A DNA stretch of 16,754 nt, from the NCBI GenBank assembly GCA_903932545.1, contig CAIZGT010000694.1, positions 1-16,754 of the forward strand, given 5' to 3'. Origin of the DNA: an uncultured Rhodospirillales bacterium (lineage in GTDB: Bacteria; Pseudomonadota; Alphaproteobacteria; Acetobacterales; Acetobacteraceae). Within the stretch, counting starts at the first letter, position 1, and each line of letters begins with the position of its first letter. Shown piece after piece: positions 7,073 to 13,374 of the stretch. A program made the position numbers and the translations under genes. Below the pieces are notes generated by a model. That model made no database searches and was not told the origin of the DNA. It worked only from the letters and a program-made list of their open reading frames with translations.

Positions 7073-8241
7073 GCGGCGTGTTCGAGTTCGATCTCGGCCA
7101 TCTCGTCCGGCGTGGGGGAGGTTGGTGCCGCAGCCCCGGCGCGGGCATGTGGGCAATCGGTGAAAGCCTTGTAGCAGGTCCGGCTGCCCGCAAAACTGCA
7201 CAGCCCGGTGTCGCGCGTGCGGGTGCGGCGGATCAGATCGGCAAGCGCGTGAATAAAGCCAGGCTCCGAATTCTGCGCCGGCGCGCGGAAATAACCCGGA
7301 ACACCGGCCTCTTCGGCAAACTCGCGATATTCCACATCAAGTTCTACCAGCGTTTCGGAATGCTCAGAAACAAACGCAATCGGCACCACCAGCAGCGCCA
7401 CCTTATCATGCGCGGCACGCTCAATCTCGTCCTCGGTGGAAGGCCCGATCCATTTCTGCGGCGTGGCGCGTGACTGGTAGCAAACCACCGCATCCAAATC
7501 CGGCATCGCCATAGACCGCGTCACCGCAGCAACCGTGCGCTCCACCTGCTGCTGATACGGATCACCCGCCTTGATAATGCTCTCCGGCAGCCCGTGCGCC
7601 GAGAACAGCACCCGCAGCGGAATGGCGGGATCAAGCTGCGCCCGCGCATCCTGATACGCCTTGCGCACAATACCCGCCTCAGACGTCACAAAGCCGCGGT
7701 CAGAATGATAACAGCAAATCGAGCGCGTGGGCTTCACCAGCCCAACCGCCGCCGCCGCCTCACGCCAAGCCGTGAATGAACTGCCGGTGGTGGTGGTGGA
7801 ATGCTGCGGATACAACGGCAGCAAAATCACCTCATCCGGGTTCCATGCCTTCACCGCACGCGCAGCCTCATCACTGAACGGATGCCAATACCGCATTGCG
7901 ATGAAGCATTTCGCATCCAAATCCGGCAACGCCGCTTCCAGCGCCTCGGCTTGTTCGACGGTAAGCTCCAACAACGGAGACTTACCACCAAGCAGGCGAT
8001 AATTCTCACTCGCGGGCTTCTTCCGTGCACCTGCGATAATCCGCGCCAACAATGGCCGGATGAAGAACGGCACGCGCAGAATTGCGGGATCCATGAACAA
8101 ATTCAGCAAGAACGGATAAACCGATTCCGGCTTATCCGGCCCACCGAGATTCATCAGCACAATAGCCACTTTGGGAGACGGAGCGTTCATAACGCCAGAA
8201 ATGGCGACAGCGGCGCGCTCGTCAAGCACGGAATGGCTCAT
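7069..8241 (-). CDS. hemH: Ferrochelatase
   Basis: HemH inserts Fe2+ into protoporphyrin IX to make protohaem. The 390-residue protein has the N-terminal VLMNLGGPDKPESVYPFL block and PLYPQHSTTTTGSS. The catalytic-His motif LFSAHGLPESII is followed by YQSRATPQKWIGPST and by PIAFVSEHSETLVELD, which carries the second metal-site His and Glu. The C-terminus has three cysteines (CSFAGSRTC and DCPHAR) in a pattern like the [2Fe-2S]-binding tails known in some bacterial ferrochelatases such as that of Caulobacter. The ATG at 8241 overlaps the hemE stop (ATGA); Met18 (8190), just before the conserved core, is an alternative start. It is second in the haem operon, followed by an overlapping HAD gene. 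Confidence 0.96.
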   Translation of the reverse strand: MSHSVLDERAAVAISGVMNAPSPKVAIVLMNLGGPDKPESVYPFLLNLFMDPAILRVPFFIRPLLARIIAGARKKPASENYRLLGGKSPLLELTVEQAEALEAALPDLDAKCFIAMRYWHPFSDEAARAVKAWNPDEVILLPLYPQHSTTTTGSSFTAWREAAAAVGLVKPTRSICCYHSDRGFVTSEAGIVRKAYQDARAQLDPAIPLRVLFSAHGLPESIIKAGDPYQQQVERTVAAVTRSMAMPDLDAVVCYQSRATPQKWIGPSTEDEIERAAHDKVALLVVPIAFVSEHSETLVELDVEYREFAEEAGVPGYFRAPAQNSEPGFIHALADLIRRTRTRDTGLCSFAGSRTCYKAFTDCPHARAGAAAPTSPTPDEMAEIELEHAA

Positions 8242-9284
8242 GCAGCCCGGATTTGCGCAACGAGGGCGGCAACGTGATCCGGATTGGTCTGCGGCAAAAT
8301 GCCATGGCCGAGGTTGAAGATATGTGGCCGACCCTTCAGCGCCTCCAAAATCGCCGCTGTCTCCGCCGTCAAGCTCGCTCCACCCGCCACCAACGCCAGC
8401 GGATCAAGATTGCCCTGCAACGCCATATCCGCCGGGATCATCGATGCCGCAATCCCAGGCTCCGCCGAGGTATCAATCGCCACACCCTGCACGCCAGTGC
8501 CAGCGGCATATTCACCCAGCATCAAGCCCGCCAGACGCGGAAACCCGATAATCGGCGTGCGCGGAAAGCGTTCCCGCAGCTTGGACACAATCCGCGCGGT
8601 TGCCTCAATCACATGTTTGCGGAACAGCACCGGCGAGAGCACGCCCGACCAGCTGTCAAACAACATGATCGCCTCAGCACCCGAAAGCACCTGCGCCGAG
8701 AGATAGGTGATGGTGGCGGTGATGATCTTCTCCATCAACGCCTCAAACAACTCCGGCTGTCCGTGCGCCATCGCCCGAACATGCGCGAACTCTTTCGAAC
8801 CGCCGCCTTCGACCATATAGCACGCCACAGTGAACGGTGACCCGGCAAACCCGATCAGCGTTGCTTGCCCTTCACCCTCACGCTCGCGCTCATCCAATGC
8901 AGCGCGAACCAAGCGCACGGTTTCCAAAATCGGCGCAATCGCCCCACGCACCCGCGCCACATCCAGCGCCGCGATCTGCTCGGCGGTGCGGATCGGCGGC
9001 AAAACCGGGCCTTCACCCTCTTCAAACGCCAAATCCTGGCCAAGCGCCCAAGGCAGCACCAGAATGTCGCTGAACAAAATCGCTGCATCCATCCCAAACC
9101 GGCGCACCGGCTGAAGCGTCACCTCAGCCGCTTTTTCGGGCGTGGTGCAAAGGTCCATAAACCCCGAGGTGGTGGCACGCACGGCGCGGTATTCCGGCAG
9201 GAAACGCCCAGCCTGGCGCATCAACCACACCGGCGGCGGCCACACTGCTTCACCGTTGAGCACCCGCAAAATCTTCTTGGTCAT
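8238..9284 (-). CDS. hemE: Uroporphyrinogen decarboxylase
   Basis: HemE removes four carboxyl groups from uroporphyrinogen III to give coproporphyrinogen III, in the cytoplasm. The 348-residue protein shows the substrate-binding RQAGRFLPEYR (Arg23, Arg27) and FSDILVLP with the catalytic Asp73. It also has GFAGSPFTVACYMVEGGGS, DSWSGVLSP and the C-terminal FNLGHGILPQTNPDHV with the conserved His. I chose the ATG at 9284, where AGGAA lies about 11 bases upstream. The open frame could start 12 codons earlier, but only at a TTG. It is the first gene of the hemE-hemH-HAD-hemJ operon and the gene that borders oriC in many alphaproteobacteria. A GATAAT (9318-9313) upstream is a fair -10 candidate. 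Confidence 0.96.
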   Translation of the reverse strand: MTKKILRVLNGEAVWPPPVWLMRQAGRFLPEYRAVRATTSGFMDLCTTPEKAAEVTLQPVRRFGMDAAILFSDILVLPWALGQDLAFEEGEGPVLPPIRTAEQIAALDVARVRGAIAPILETVRLVRAALDEREREGEGQATLIGFAGSPFTVACYMVEGGGSKEFAHVRAMAHGQPELFEALMEKIITATITYLSAQVLSGAEAIMLFDSWSGVLSPVLFRKHVIEATARIVSKLRERFPRTPIIGFPRLAGLMLGEYAAGTGVQGVAIDTSAEPGIAASMIPADMALQGNLDPLALVAGGASLTAETAAILEALKGRPHIFNLGHGILPQTNPDHVAALVAQIRAA

Positions 9285-9594
9285 CGTCCGCTGCGTTCCT
9301 TTTGGTTCACCTATTATCAATGAATAAGAGAAAAGAGTCTTGAGGGAGTCTTAGTGGAACCCTGTGGATGACGGGGTACACAGGTCACCCCAATCTCGTC
9401 CCGCCTTTGTCCACATGCGCGTCAAATTTCAGCCCTCTGACTCTAAAGCATTTTTCCAATTCATCCGGAAGAGCCAACATCTGGCCGATGTTTCATCCAG
9501 ATGACACATGGATGTATCGGGTTATCCCCATCATCCGAAGATGACTGCGCGAAGGGGGATGTTTTGGTCACTTATCCCCGCTATCCTCGCAAAC
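9285..9594. other. oriC: Predicted chromosomal replication origin (oriC)
   Basis: This gene-free gap lies between divergent hemE and the DUF299 gene, the place of the Caulobacter origin. Seen in the sequence: an AT-rich patch (about 9311-9341, CTATTATCAATGAATAAGAG); the near-DnaA boxes TGTGGATGA (9363-9371), TTGTCCACA (9407-9415) and TTATCCCCA (9522-9530), each one mismatch from TTATCCACA or its complement; TTATCCCCG (9572-9580) with two mismatches; and many more ATCC/GGAT cores from 9462 to 9586. An inverted repeat CATCCA/TGGATG lies at 9494-9514. Three GANTC sites (9335, 9346, 9439), the CcrM methylation target in alphaproteobacteria, are close together. No box is a perfect consensus, so the call rests on gene order plus box clustering. 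The region also carries the promoters of both flanking genes. Confidence 0.7.
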
Positions 9595-10473
9595 ATGGCA
9601 AACCGCATAAACCTGCATCTGGTCTCCGATGCCACTGGCGAGACCCTCAACTCGATCACCCGCGCCACGGTGTCGCAGTTTGAGCACGCCTCCGTCCTCT
9701 ACCATCGCTGGAGTCTGATCCGAACGCGGTTCCAACTGCACCGGGTGATCGAAGGCATTGAGGCGGAGCCGGGGCCAGTGCTCTCCACTTTGGTGGACAA
9801 GGCATTGCGCGCCGATCTCGAACATGCCTGCGAACGCTTCGGCGTGGCGGTGGTGAACGTGCTCGATCCGGTGATTGCGATGTTCCAAGAGCATCTCGGC
9901 GAGAAAGCCGCCGCCCGCCCGGGCCGACAATATGTCCTGGATGCCGATTATTTCCGCCGGATTGACGCCATGCATTACGTGCTCGCGCATGATGATGGCC
10001 AATCCCAGGCAGGCATCGCTGAGGCGGATGTGTGTCTGATCGGCGTCTCGCGCTCCTCCAAAACCCCCACCTCGTTCTACCTCGCCAATCGCGGCATCAA
10101 GGCGGCGAATATCCCGCTGGTGCCCGGCACGATTGACCCACCCGGGCTCGAAAATCCGGTCTGTCCGGTGGTTGGCCTCACGCTTGACCCAGAAGCCCTC
10201 ATCGAAATCCGCCGTCATCGCCTCAAGCTCATCGGTGCTGCTCCTGGTGCCGGGCGGCGCGATCAAGGCGATTATATCGACGCTGAGGCGGTGCAAGCCG
10301 AATTGCTCTGGGCGCGCCGGTTATGCGCACAGCGCGGCTGGCCGGTGATTGATGTCACCCGCCGCTCAATTGAAGAAACCGCCGCAGCCGTTATCACCCA
10401 TATGCAGGCATGGCACGACCGTCGCAGAAAAGCGGCGGATCTGGCGGCGCAGAACGCAGGCAAGCCTGTCTGA
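9595..10473 (+). CDS. Pyruvate phosphate dikinase / PEP synthase regulatory kinase-phosphorylase (DUF299)
   Basis: Proteins of this family both phosphorylate (using ADP) and dephosphorylate a Thr on pyruvate phosphate dikinase or PEP synthase, switching PEP formation off and on. The 292-residue protein starts with the family's NLHLVSDATGETLNSI and carries the P-loop-like GVSRSSKTPTS (about residues 150-160, Lys156). Upstream of this is the conserved DAMHYVLAHDDG, and downstream NIPLVPG. I placed the start at ATG 9595, four residues before the conserved block. The frame is open from 9508, but those extra residues have no family match and would run into the origin. There is no good ribosome-binding site before 9595. 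Its stop overlaps the maf start by one base (TGATG). Target choice (PPDK or PpsA) cannot be told from the window. Confidence 0.93.
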   Translation: MANRINLHLVSDATGETLNSITRATVSQFEHASVLYHRWSLIRTRFQLHRVIEGIEAEPGPVLSTLVDKALRADLEHACERFGVAVVNVLDPVIAMFQEHLGEKAAARPGRQYVLDADYFRRIDAMHYVLAHDDGQSQAGIAEADVCLIGVSRSSKTPTSFYLANRGIKAANIPLVPGTIDPPGLENPVCPVVGLTLDPEALIEIRRHRLKLIGAAPGAGRRDQGDYIDAEAVQAELLWARRLCAQRGWPVIDVTRRSIEETAAAVITHMQAWHDRRRKAADLAAQNAGKPV

Positions 10474-11087
10474 TGAGCCTACAGGCGGCGTCTCCCTTGC
10501 TTGTGCTGGCGAGCGCCTCATCGGCCCGCAAAGCTGTGCTGGCCAGTGCTGGTCTGTGCTTTGAGGCCGTGGCCGCGCATATCGATGAAGGCGAAATCAA
10601 GCGTGGTGCTCAGGCGGAAGGGCTCCCAGCCTCTGAAACCGCCCTCATCCTGGCCGAACTCAAAGCCGCCCGCATCGCCCGCACCCGGCCCGGCCAATTG
10701 GTGATCGGCTGTGACCAATTGCTGGTTTGCAACGGCACATGGTTCGACAAACCATCCGATCCAGCTGAAGCCGCCAACCATCTCCGCGCGTTACGAGGCC
10801 ACACCCATGTGTTGGAAACGGCCGTGGTATGCCATCTTGATGGCGCGGTGATCTGGCATCACATCGCCCGCCCGCGCCTGTCAATGCGACCGTTTTCAGA
10901 CGCATTTTTGGCTGGATATCTCGCCGCTGAGGCTGACACACTCACAGCAAGCGTGGGTGCCTATCGCCTGGAAGCTCTGGGAATTCAACTGTTTGAGCGA
11001 ATTGAAGGTGAACAATCGGCCATTCTCGGCTTGCCGCTGCTCCCTTTGCTCGGATTTCTGCGCCAACACGGTGCGCTGTTGGGCTAG
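10473..11087 (+). CDS. maf: Maf family nucleotide pyrophosphatase
   Basis: Maf proteins hydrolyse non-canonical or excess nucleoside triphosphates (dTTP, UTP or 7-methyl-GTP, depending on subgroup) to monophosphates, as house-cleaning enzymes. The 204-residue protein has the N-terminal LVLASASSARKAVLASAGL, then IDEGEIKRG. The catalytic-Asp block VIGCDQLLVCNGTWFDKP is followed by ETAVVCHLDG and the C-terminal SVGAYRLEALGIQLFERIEG and SAILGLPL. The ATG overlaps the upstream TGA by one base, which fixes the start. The frame is open 21 codons further upstream, but inside the preceding gene. In Caulobacter the next genes are aroE, coaE and dnaQ; here they are absent. The subgroup cannot be assigned firmly. 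Confidence 0.93.
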   Translation: MSLQAASPLLVLASASSARKAVLASAGLCFEAVAAHIDEGEIKRGAQAEGLPASETALILAELKAARIARTRPGQLVIGCDQLLVCNGTWFDKPSDPAEAANHLRALRGHTHVLETAVVCHLDGAVIWHHIARPRLSMRPFSDAFLAGYLAAEADTLTASVGAYRLEALGIQLFERIEGEQSAILGLPLLPLLGFLRQHGALLG

Positions 11088-11192
11088 GCGCTGGTCACGT
11101 GTTTGTGTGTGGGCTGATTGTCATCTAAGCGTAGAGGATACGATAGCAAAAGCGGGCTAGAACCCGCGGCATCAAGTCCAGGGACTATCACA

Positions 11193-11432
11193 ATGGCCAC
11201 CGGCCCAGAGCTTCCGCAATTTCGCCCAGACCAGCCAATGACTGTGGCTGTACGCGATGTTATGCGGAGCGCCAACAATCCCGCGATGTTGGCCGATCTT
11301 TTGTTCCTCGAACGCTGGGAAGCAATGCCAACGCCCGGCATGGGCAGCGTGCTGCGCGCCGCACAGATCCGTCGCGCCAATCCTGATCTGGCGGCCAAAG
11401 TGCGCCATGAAGTCTCGCAACTGCGGTCCTGA
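11193..11432 (+). CDS. Small hypothetical protein (79 aa)
   Basis: I do not recognise this protein. The ATG at 11193 has AGGGA about 9 bases upstream, which favours it over earlier in-frame codons. The protein is mostly helical by composition: a short Pro-rich N-terminus (MATGPELPQFRPDQPMT), then VAVRDVMRSANNPAMLADLLFLERWEAMP, a Gly/Met turn, and a basic C-terminal helix (RRANPDLAAKVRHEVSQL). There are no cysteines, signal peptide or membrane segment. It sits alone between maf and the CoA-transferase genes, on the same strand, with a gap of about 100 bases on both sides. Coding-like composition and the ribosome-binding site are the only support. Confidence 0.6.
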   Translation: MATGPELPQFRPDQPMTVAVRDVMRSANNPAMLADLLFLERWEAMPTPGMGSVLRAAQIRRANPDLAAKVRHEVSQLRS

Positions 11433-11443
11433 CGCAAGATTGG

Positions 11444-11487
11444 TTGCATTTTCGCGTTGCATTTTCTAAGGGGCAGTTCCTTGCCCC
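11444..11487 (+). promoter_or_regulatory. Direct repeat and hairpin upstream of scoA
   Basis: TTGCATTTTC occurs twice (11444-11453 and 11457-11466), offset by 13 bases. Right after it, GGGGCA (11470-11475) and TGCCCC (11482-11487) form a perfect 6-bp stem with a 6-base loop. The stretch lies after the small hypothetical gene and about 50-90 bases before scoA, so it could be an operator plus leader hairpin of scoAB or a weak terminator. No known binding site is recognised. Confidence 0.3.
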
Positions 11488-11535
11488 GCGCGCCCCTCTC
11501 TGGCAGCCTGCGGCCAAGACACGAGGGGACACAAG

Positions 11536-12249
11536 ATGGCTATCAACAAAGTATATCCCGACGCCAAATCAGCGCTGGCTGATGTTGTAACTGACGGCAT
11601 GCTGATGCTGTCCGGCGGGTTCGGGCTCTGCGGTATTCCGCAAGTGCTGATCGAAGCCATCCGCGAAACCGGGGTGAAAGACCTCACGGTGGTGTCCAAC
11701 AACGCGGGCATTGACGATGCTGGCCTCGGCTTGCTGCTGCAAACCCGCCAGATCAAGAAAATGATCAGCTCCTATGTTGGCGAGAACGCCACGTTCGCAA
11801 AACAGTTCCTGGCCGGTGAGCTTGAAATCGAATTCAACCCACAAGGCACGCTCGCCGAGCGCATCCGCGCTGGTGGCGCTGGCATCCCGGCGTTTTTCAC
11901 CAAAACCGGCGTCGGCACTCAGATTGCTGAAGGCAAGGAAGTGCGCGAGTTCGACGGCGCAAAATACGTGATGGAGCGCGGCATTTTCGGCGATCTGGCG
12001 ATCATCCACGCCTGGAAAGCCGACACCGAAGGCAATCTGGTCTATCGCAAAACCGCCCGCAATTTTAACCCAATGATGGCAACCGCCGCGAAAATGGTGG
12101 TGGCGCAGGTTGAACACCTCGTCCAACCCGGTGAGATTGATCCGGATCACATCATAACGCCGGGCATCTTCGTCAATCGCATCGTGCATGTGCCCAACGT
12201 GGCCAAGCGCATCGAACAACGCACCACAACCCCGCGCGTCGCGGCCTGA
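11536..12249 (+). CDS. scoA: 3-oxoacid CoA-transferase subunit A
   Basis: The A subunit of succinyl-CoA:3-ketoacid (SCOT/AtoD-type) CoA transferase, which moves CoA between succinyl-CoA or acetyl-CoA and a 3-oxoacid such as acetoacetate. The 237-residue protein begins MAINKVYPDAKSALADVVTDG, then the glycine-rich LSGGFGLCGIPQVLIEAI. It continues with TVVSNNAGIDDAGLG, ISSYVGENATFAKQFL and GAGIPAFFTKTGVGT, with KTARNFNPMMATAA near the C-terminus, all family blocks. GAGGGGA lies 8 bases before the ATG. scoB follows after 14 bases, so the two subunits are co-expressed and should form a heteromeric enzyme. A role in ketone-body or polyhydroxybutyrate breakdown is an inference. Confidence 0.95.
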   Translation: MAINKVYPDAKSALADVVTDGMLMLSGGFGLCGIPQVLIEAIRETGVKDLTVVSNNAGIDDAGLGLLLQTRQIKKMISSYVGENATFAKQFLAGELEIEFNPQGTLAERIRAGGAGIPAFFTKTGVGTQIAEGKEVREFDGAKYVMERGIFGDLAIIHAWKADTEGNLVYRKTARNFNPMMATAAKMVVAQVEHLVQPGEIDPDHIITPGIFVNRIVHVPNVAKRIEQRTTTPRVAA

Positions 12250-12263
12250 GGAGGAGACAGCAC

Positions 12264-12914
12264 ATGCCTTGGTCTCGCAATGAGATGGCGGCCCGCGCCG
12301 CCCAGGAACTTGAAGACGGCTTCTACGTCAATCTCGGCATCGGCATCCCAACGCTTGTCGCAAACTACGTGCCTGAGGGGATGCAGGTCCAACTCCAGAG
12401 CGAAAACGGCATGCTCGGCATCGGCCCGTTCCCGTTCGAGGGCGAGGAAGACGCCGATCTGATCAATGCTGGCAAGCAAACCGTCAGCGAACTGCCCACC
12501 ACCAGCTTCTTCGACAGCGCTGCAAGCTTTGCGATGGTGCGCGGTGGCCACATCAACCTCTCCATCCTCGGCGCGCTCCAAGTGGCCGAGAACGGCGACC
12601 TCGCGAACTGGATGATCCCTGGCAAGATGGTCAAAGGCATGGGCGGCGCGATGGACCTCGTGGCCGGCGTCAAAAAGGTGATTGTGCTGATGGAGCACAC
12701 CGCCGGCGGCAAACCCAAGCTGCTCAAATCCTGCACCCTGCCCCTCACCGGGCAAGCCGTGGTGGACATGGTGGTGAGTGAACTCGGCGTGTTCGCCATC
12801 ACCCCACAGGGCGTGGTGCTGGTGGAAGTGGCACCCGGCGTCACCATCGATGAAATCCGCGAAAAAACCGAAGCAGAAGTCCATCTGTCGCCGAATTTGA
12901 AGATGGCGGCGTAA
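12264..12914 (+). CDS. scoB: 3-oxoacid CoA-transferase subunit B
   Basis: The B subunit carries the catalytic glutamate that forms the covalent acyl and CoA thioester intermediates. This is Glu47 in the SENGMLGIGP motif, seen here as QSENGMLGIGPFPFEGEED. The 216-residue protein has YVNLGIGIPTLVANYVPEG before it. After it come FDSAASFAMVRGGHINLSILG, MVKGMGGAMDLVAGVKKVIV, and the tail VAPGVTIDEIREKTEA. Length fits the family (about 210-220). A strong GAGGAGGAG ribosome-binding site precedes the ATG, 14 bases after scoA. A degenerate repeat (12927) and a perfect hairpin (12969) follow, which probably end the scoAB transcript. Confidence 0.95.
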   Translation: MPWSRNEMAARAAQELEDGFYVNLGIGIPTLVANYVPEGMQVQLQSENGMLGIGPFPFEGEEDADLINAGKQTVSELPTTSFFDSAASFAMVRGGHINLSILGALQVAENGDLANWMIPGKMVKGMGGAMDLVAGVKKVIVLMEHTAGGKPKLLKSCTLPLTGQAVVDMVVSELGVFAITPQGVVLVEVAPGVTIDEIREKTEAEVHLSPNLKMAA

Positions 12915-12926
12915 TTCACCACGAAC

Positions 12927-12958
12927 CCGTCATTGCTGCGCTGCGCTTGCAATAACGG
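12927..12958. repeat. Short degenerate copy of the CGTCATTGC palindrome
   Basis: CCGTCATTGC (12927-12936) and GCAATAACGG (12949-12958) pair at 9 of 10 positions around a 12-base GC-rich centre. The outer arm is the same CCGTCATTGC that opens the larger palindrome near 1798. It looks like an inner-deleted member of the same intergenic repeat family, 12 bases after the scoB stop. Confidence 0.5.
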
Positions 12959-13193
12959 ACTGGTGTGACGCAAACACCGCCGAAATCCTTTCGGCGGTGT
13001 TTGCGGTTGGATCATATTCCGCAAACGCCTCGGCAAACCCTGTTGCATCCCGCAAATACCACTCCCACAGCGCCTGTGGGGTCAGGTCGCATAGCCCTTT
13101 GGTGGCGCGCAGGAATTCCAGCAATGCGGTCAGTTCACAGCTCGCTTCGCTTTCGGAACCCGGATGCCACATTCTGCCACTTGATCCCTGCAT
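12930..13193 (-). CDS. Doubtful small hypothetical protein (87 aa)
   Basis: This minus-strand frame gives a globular-looking sequence: ELTALLEFLRATKGLCDLTP, then QALWEWYLRDATGFAEAFAE and YDPTANTAERISAVFASH. Its hydrophobic spacing and three Trp look coding, but I know no family. Against it: the last 8 residues (VIASAAQQ) come from the palindromic repeat at 12927-12958, the ANTAERISAVFA segment is one perfect 17-bp hairpin, and there is no clear ribosome-binding site. A later start at 13169 (MWHPGSES) is possible, with a weak GGCAG. It may be a real small gene whose 3' end was built from repeat DNA, or a decayed fragment. Confidence 0.4.
   Translation of the reverse strand: MQGSSGRMWHPGSESEASCELTALLEFLRATKGLCDLTPQALWEWYLRDATGFAEAFAEYDPTANTAERISAVFASHQSVIASAAQQ
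12969..13005. terminator. Perfect 17-bp inverted repeat, 3-base loop
   Basis: CGCAAACACCGCCGAAA (12969-12985) is the exact reverse complement of 12989-13005, with loop TCC. It lies 54 bases after scoB and would form a very stable RNA hairpin in either direction. No T tract follows on either strand, so it is not a textbook intrinsic terminator. It could stop or protect the scoAB transcript. It also overlaps the end of the doubtful minus-strand ORF. Confidence 0.5.
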
Positions 13194-13209
13194 GCGAGCA
13201 GTCTATATC
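13181..13209 (+). promoter_or_regulatory. Candidate promoter of tRNA-Ala
   Basis: TTGATC (13181-13186) and TATATC (13204-13209) are spaced by exactly 17 bases, each matching 4 of 6 sigma-70 consensus positions. The sequence after the -10 is GC-rich (GCCGACCTCCCGCG), as in stable-RNA promoters under stringent control. The start point would fall about 48 bases before the tRNA. The hexamers overlap the start of the doubtful minus-strand ORF. Confidence 0.4.
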
Positions 13210-13263
13210 GCCGACCTCCCGCGTGATGGGAACCCGTCCTCCCCAAAAGGGCGCGTGCGAGAT

Positions 13264-13339
13264 GGGGCTGTAGCTCAGTTGGGAGAGCGCCTGAATGGCA
13301 TTCAGGAGGTCAGCGGTTCGATCCCGCTCAGCTCCACCA
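13264..13339 (+). tRNA. tRNA-Ala (anticodon GGC)
   Basis: This 76-base tRNA folds fully. Acceptor stem GGGGCTG pairs with CAGCTCC and includes the G3-U70 wobble pair that marks alanine tRNAs. D arm is GCTC/GAGC, anticodon stem CCTGA/TCAGG with loop ATGGCAT, and T arm AGCGG/CCGCT with loop TTCGATC. The anticodon is GGC, reading GCC and GCU. The 3' CCA is encoded. A copper-module gene starts 35 bases downstream on the same strand, so read-through from the tRNA promoter is possible. Confidence 0.97.
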
Positions 13340-13374
13340 TCATCCCGTAGCATCCATGGGATCGGAACCTACGC

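Noticed and set aside
9508..9594. 29-codon N-terminal extension of the DUF299 protein
   Set aside because: No family member is known to me with this extension, it lies in the DnaA-box cluster, and the conserved sequence begins just after the Met at 9595.
9568..10296. 242-codon minus-strand frame over the DUF299 gene
   Set aside because: Antisense to a clear family member; no recognisable motif.
11152..11167. GCGGG...CCCGC hairpin after maf
   Set aside because: Only a 5-bp stem with a 6-base loop and no T tract; such pairs are common by chance in GC-rich DNA.
11569..12219. 216-codon minus-strand frame over scoA
   Set aside because: Shadow of scoA with His/Asp-rich reversed-codon composition. 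The same holds for the frame at 12147-12884 over scoB.
12997..13350. 117-codon plus-strand frame running through the tRNA
   Set aside because: It reads straight through tRNA-Ala, has no homology, and its N-terminal part is antisense to the more protein-like minus frame.
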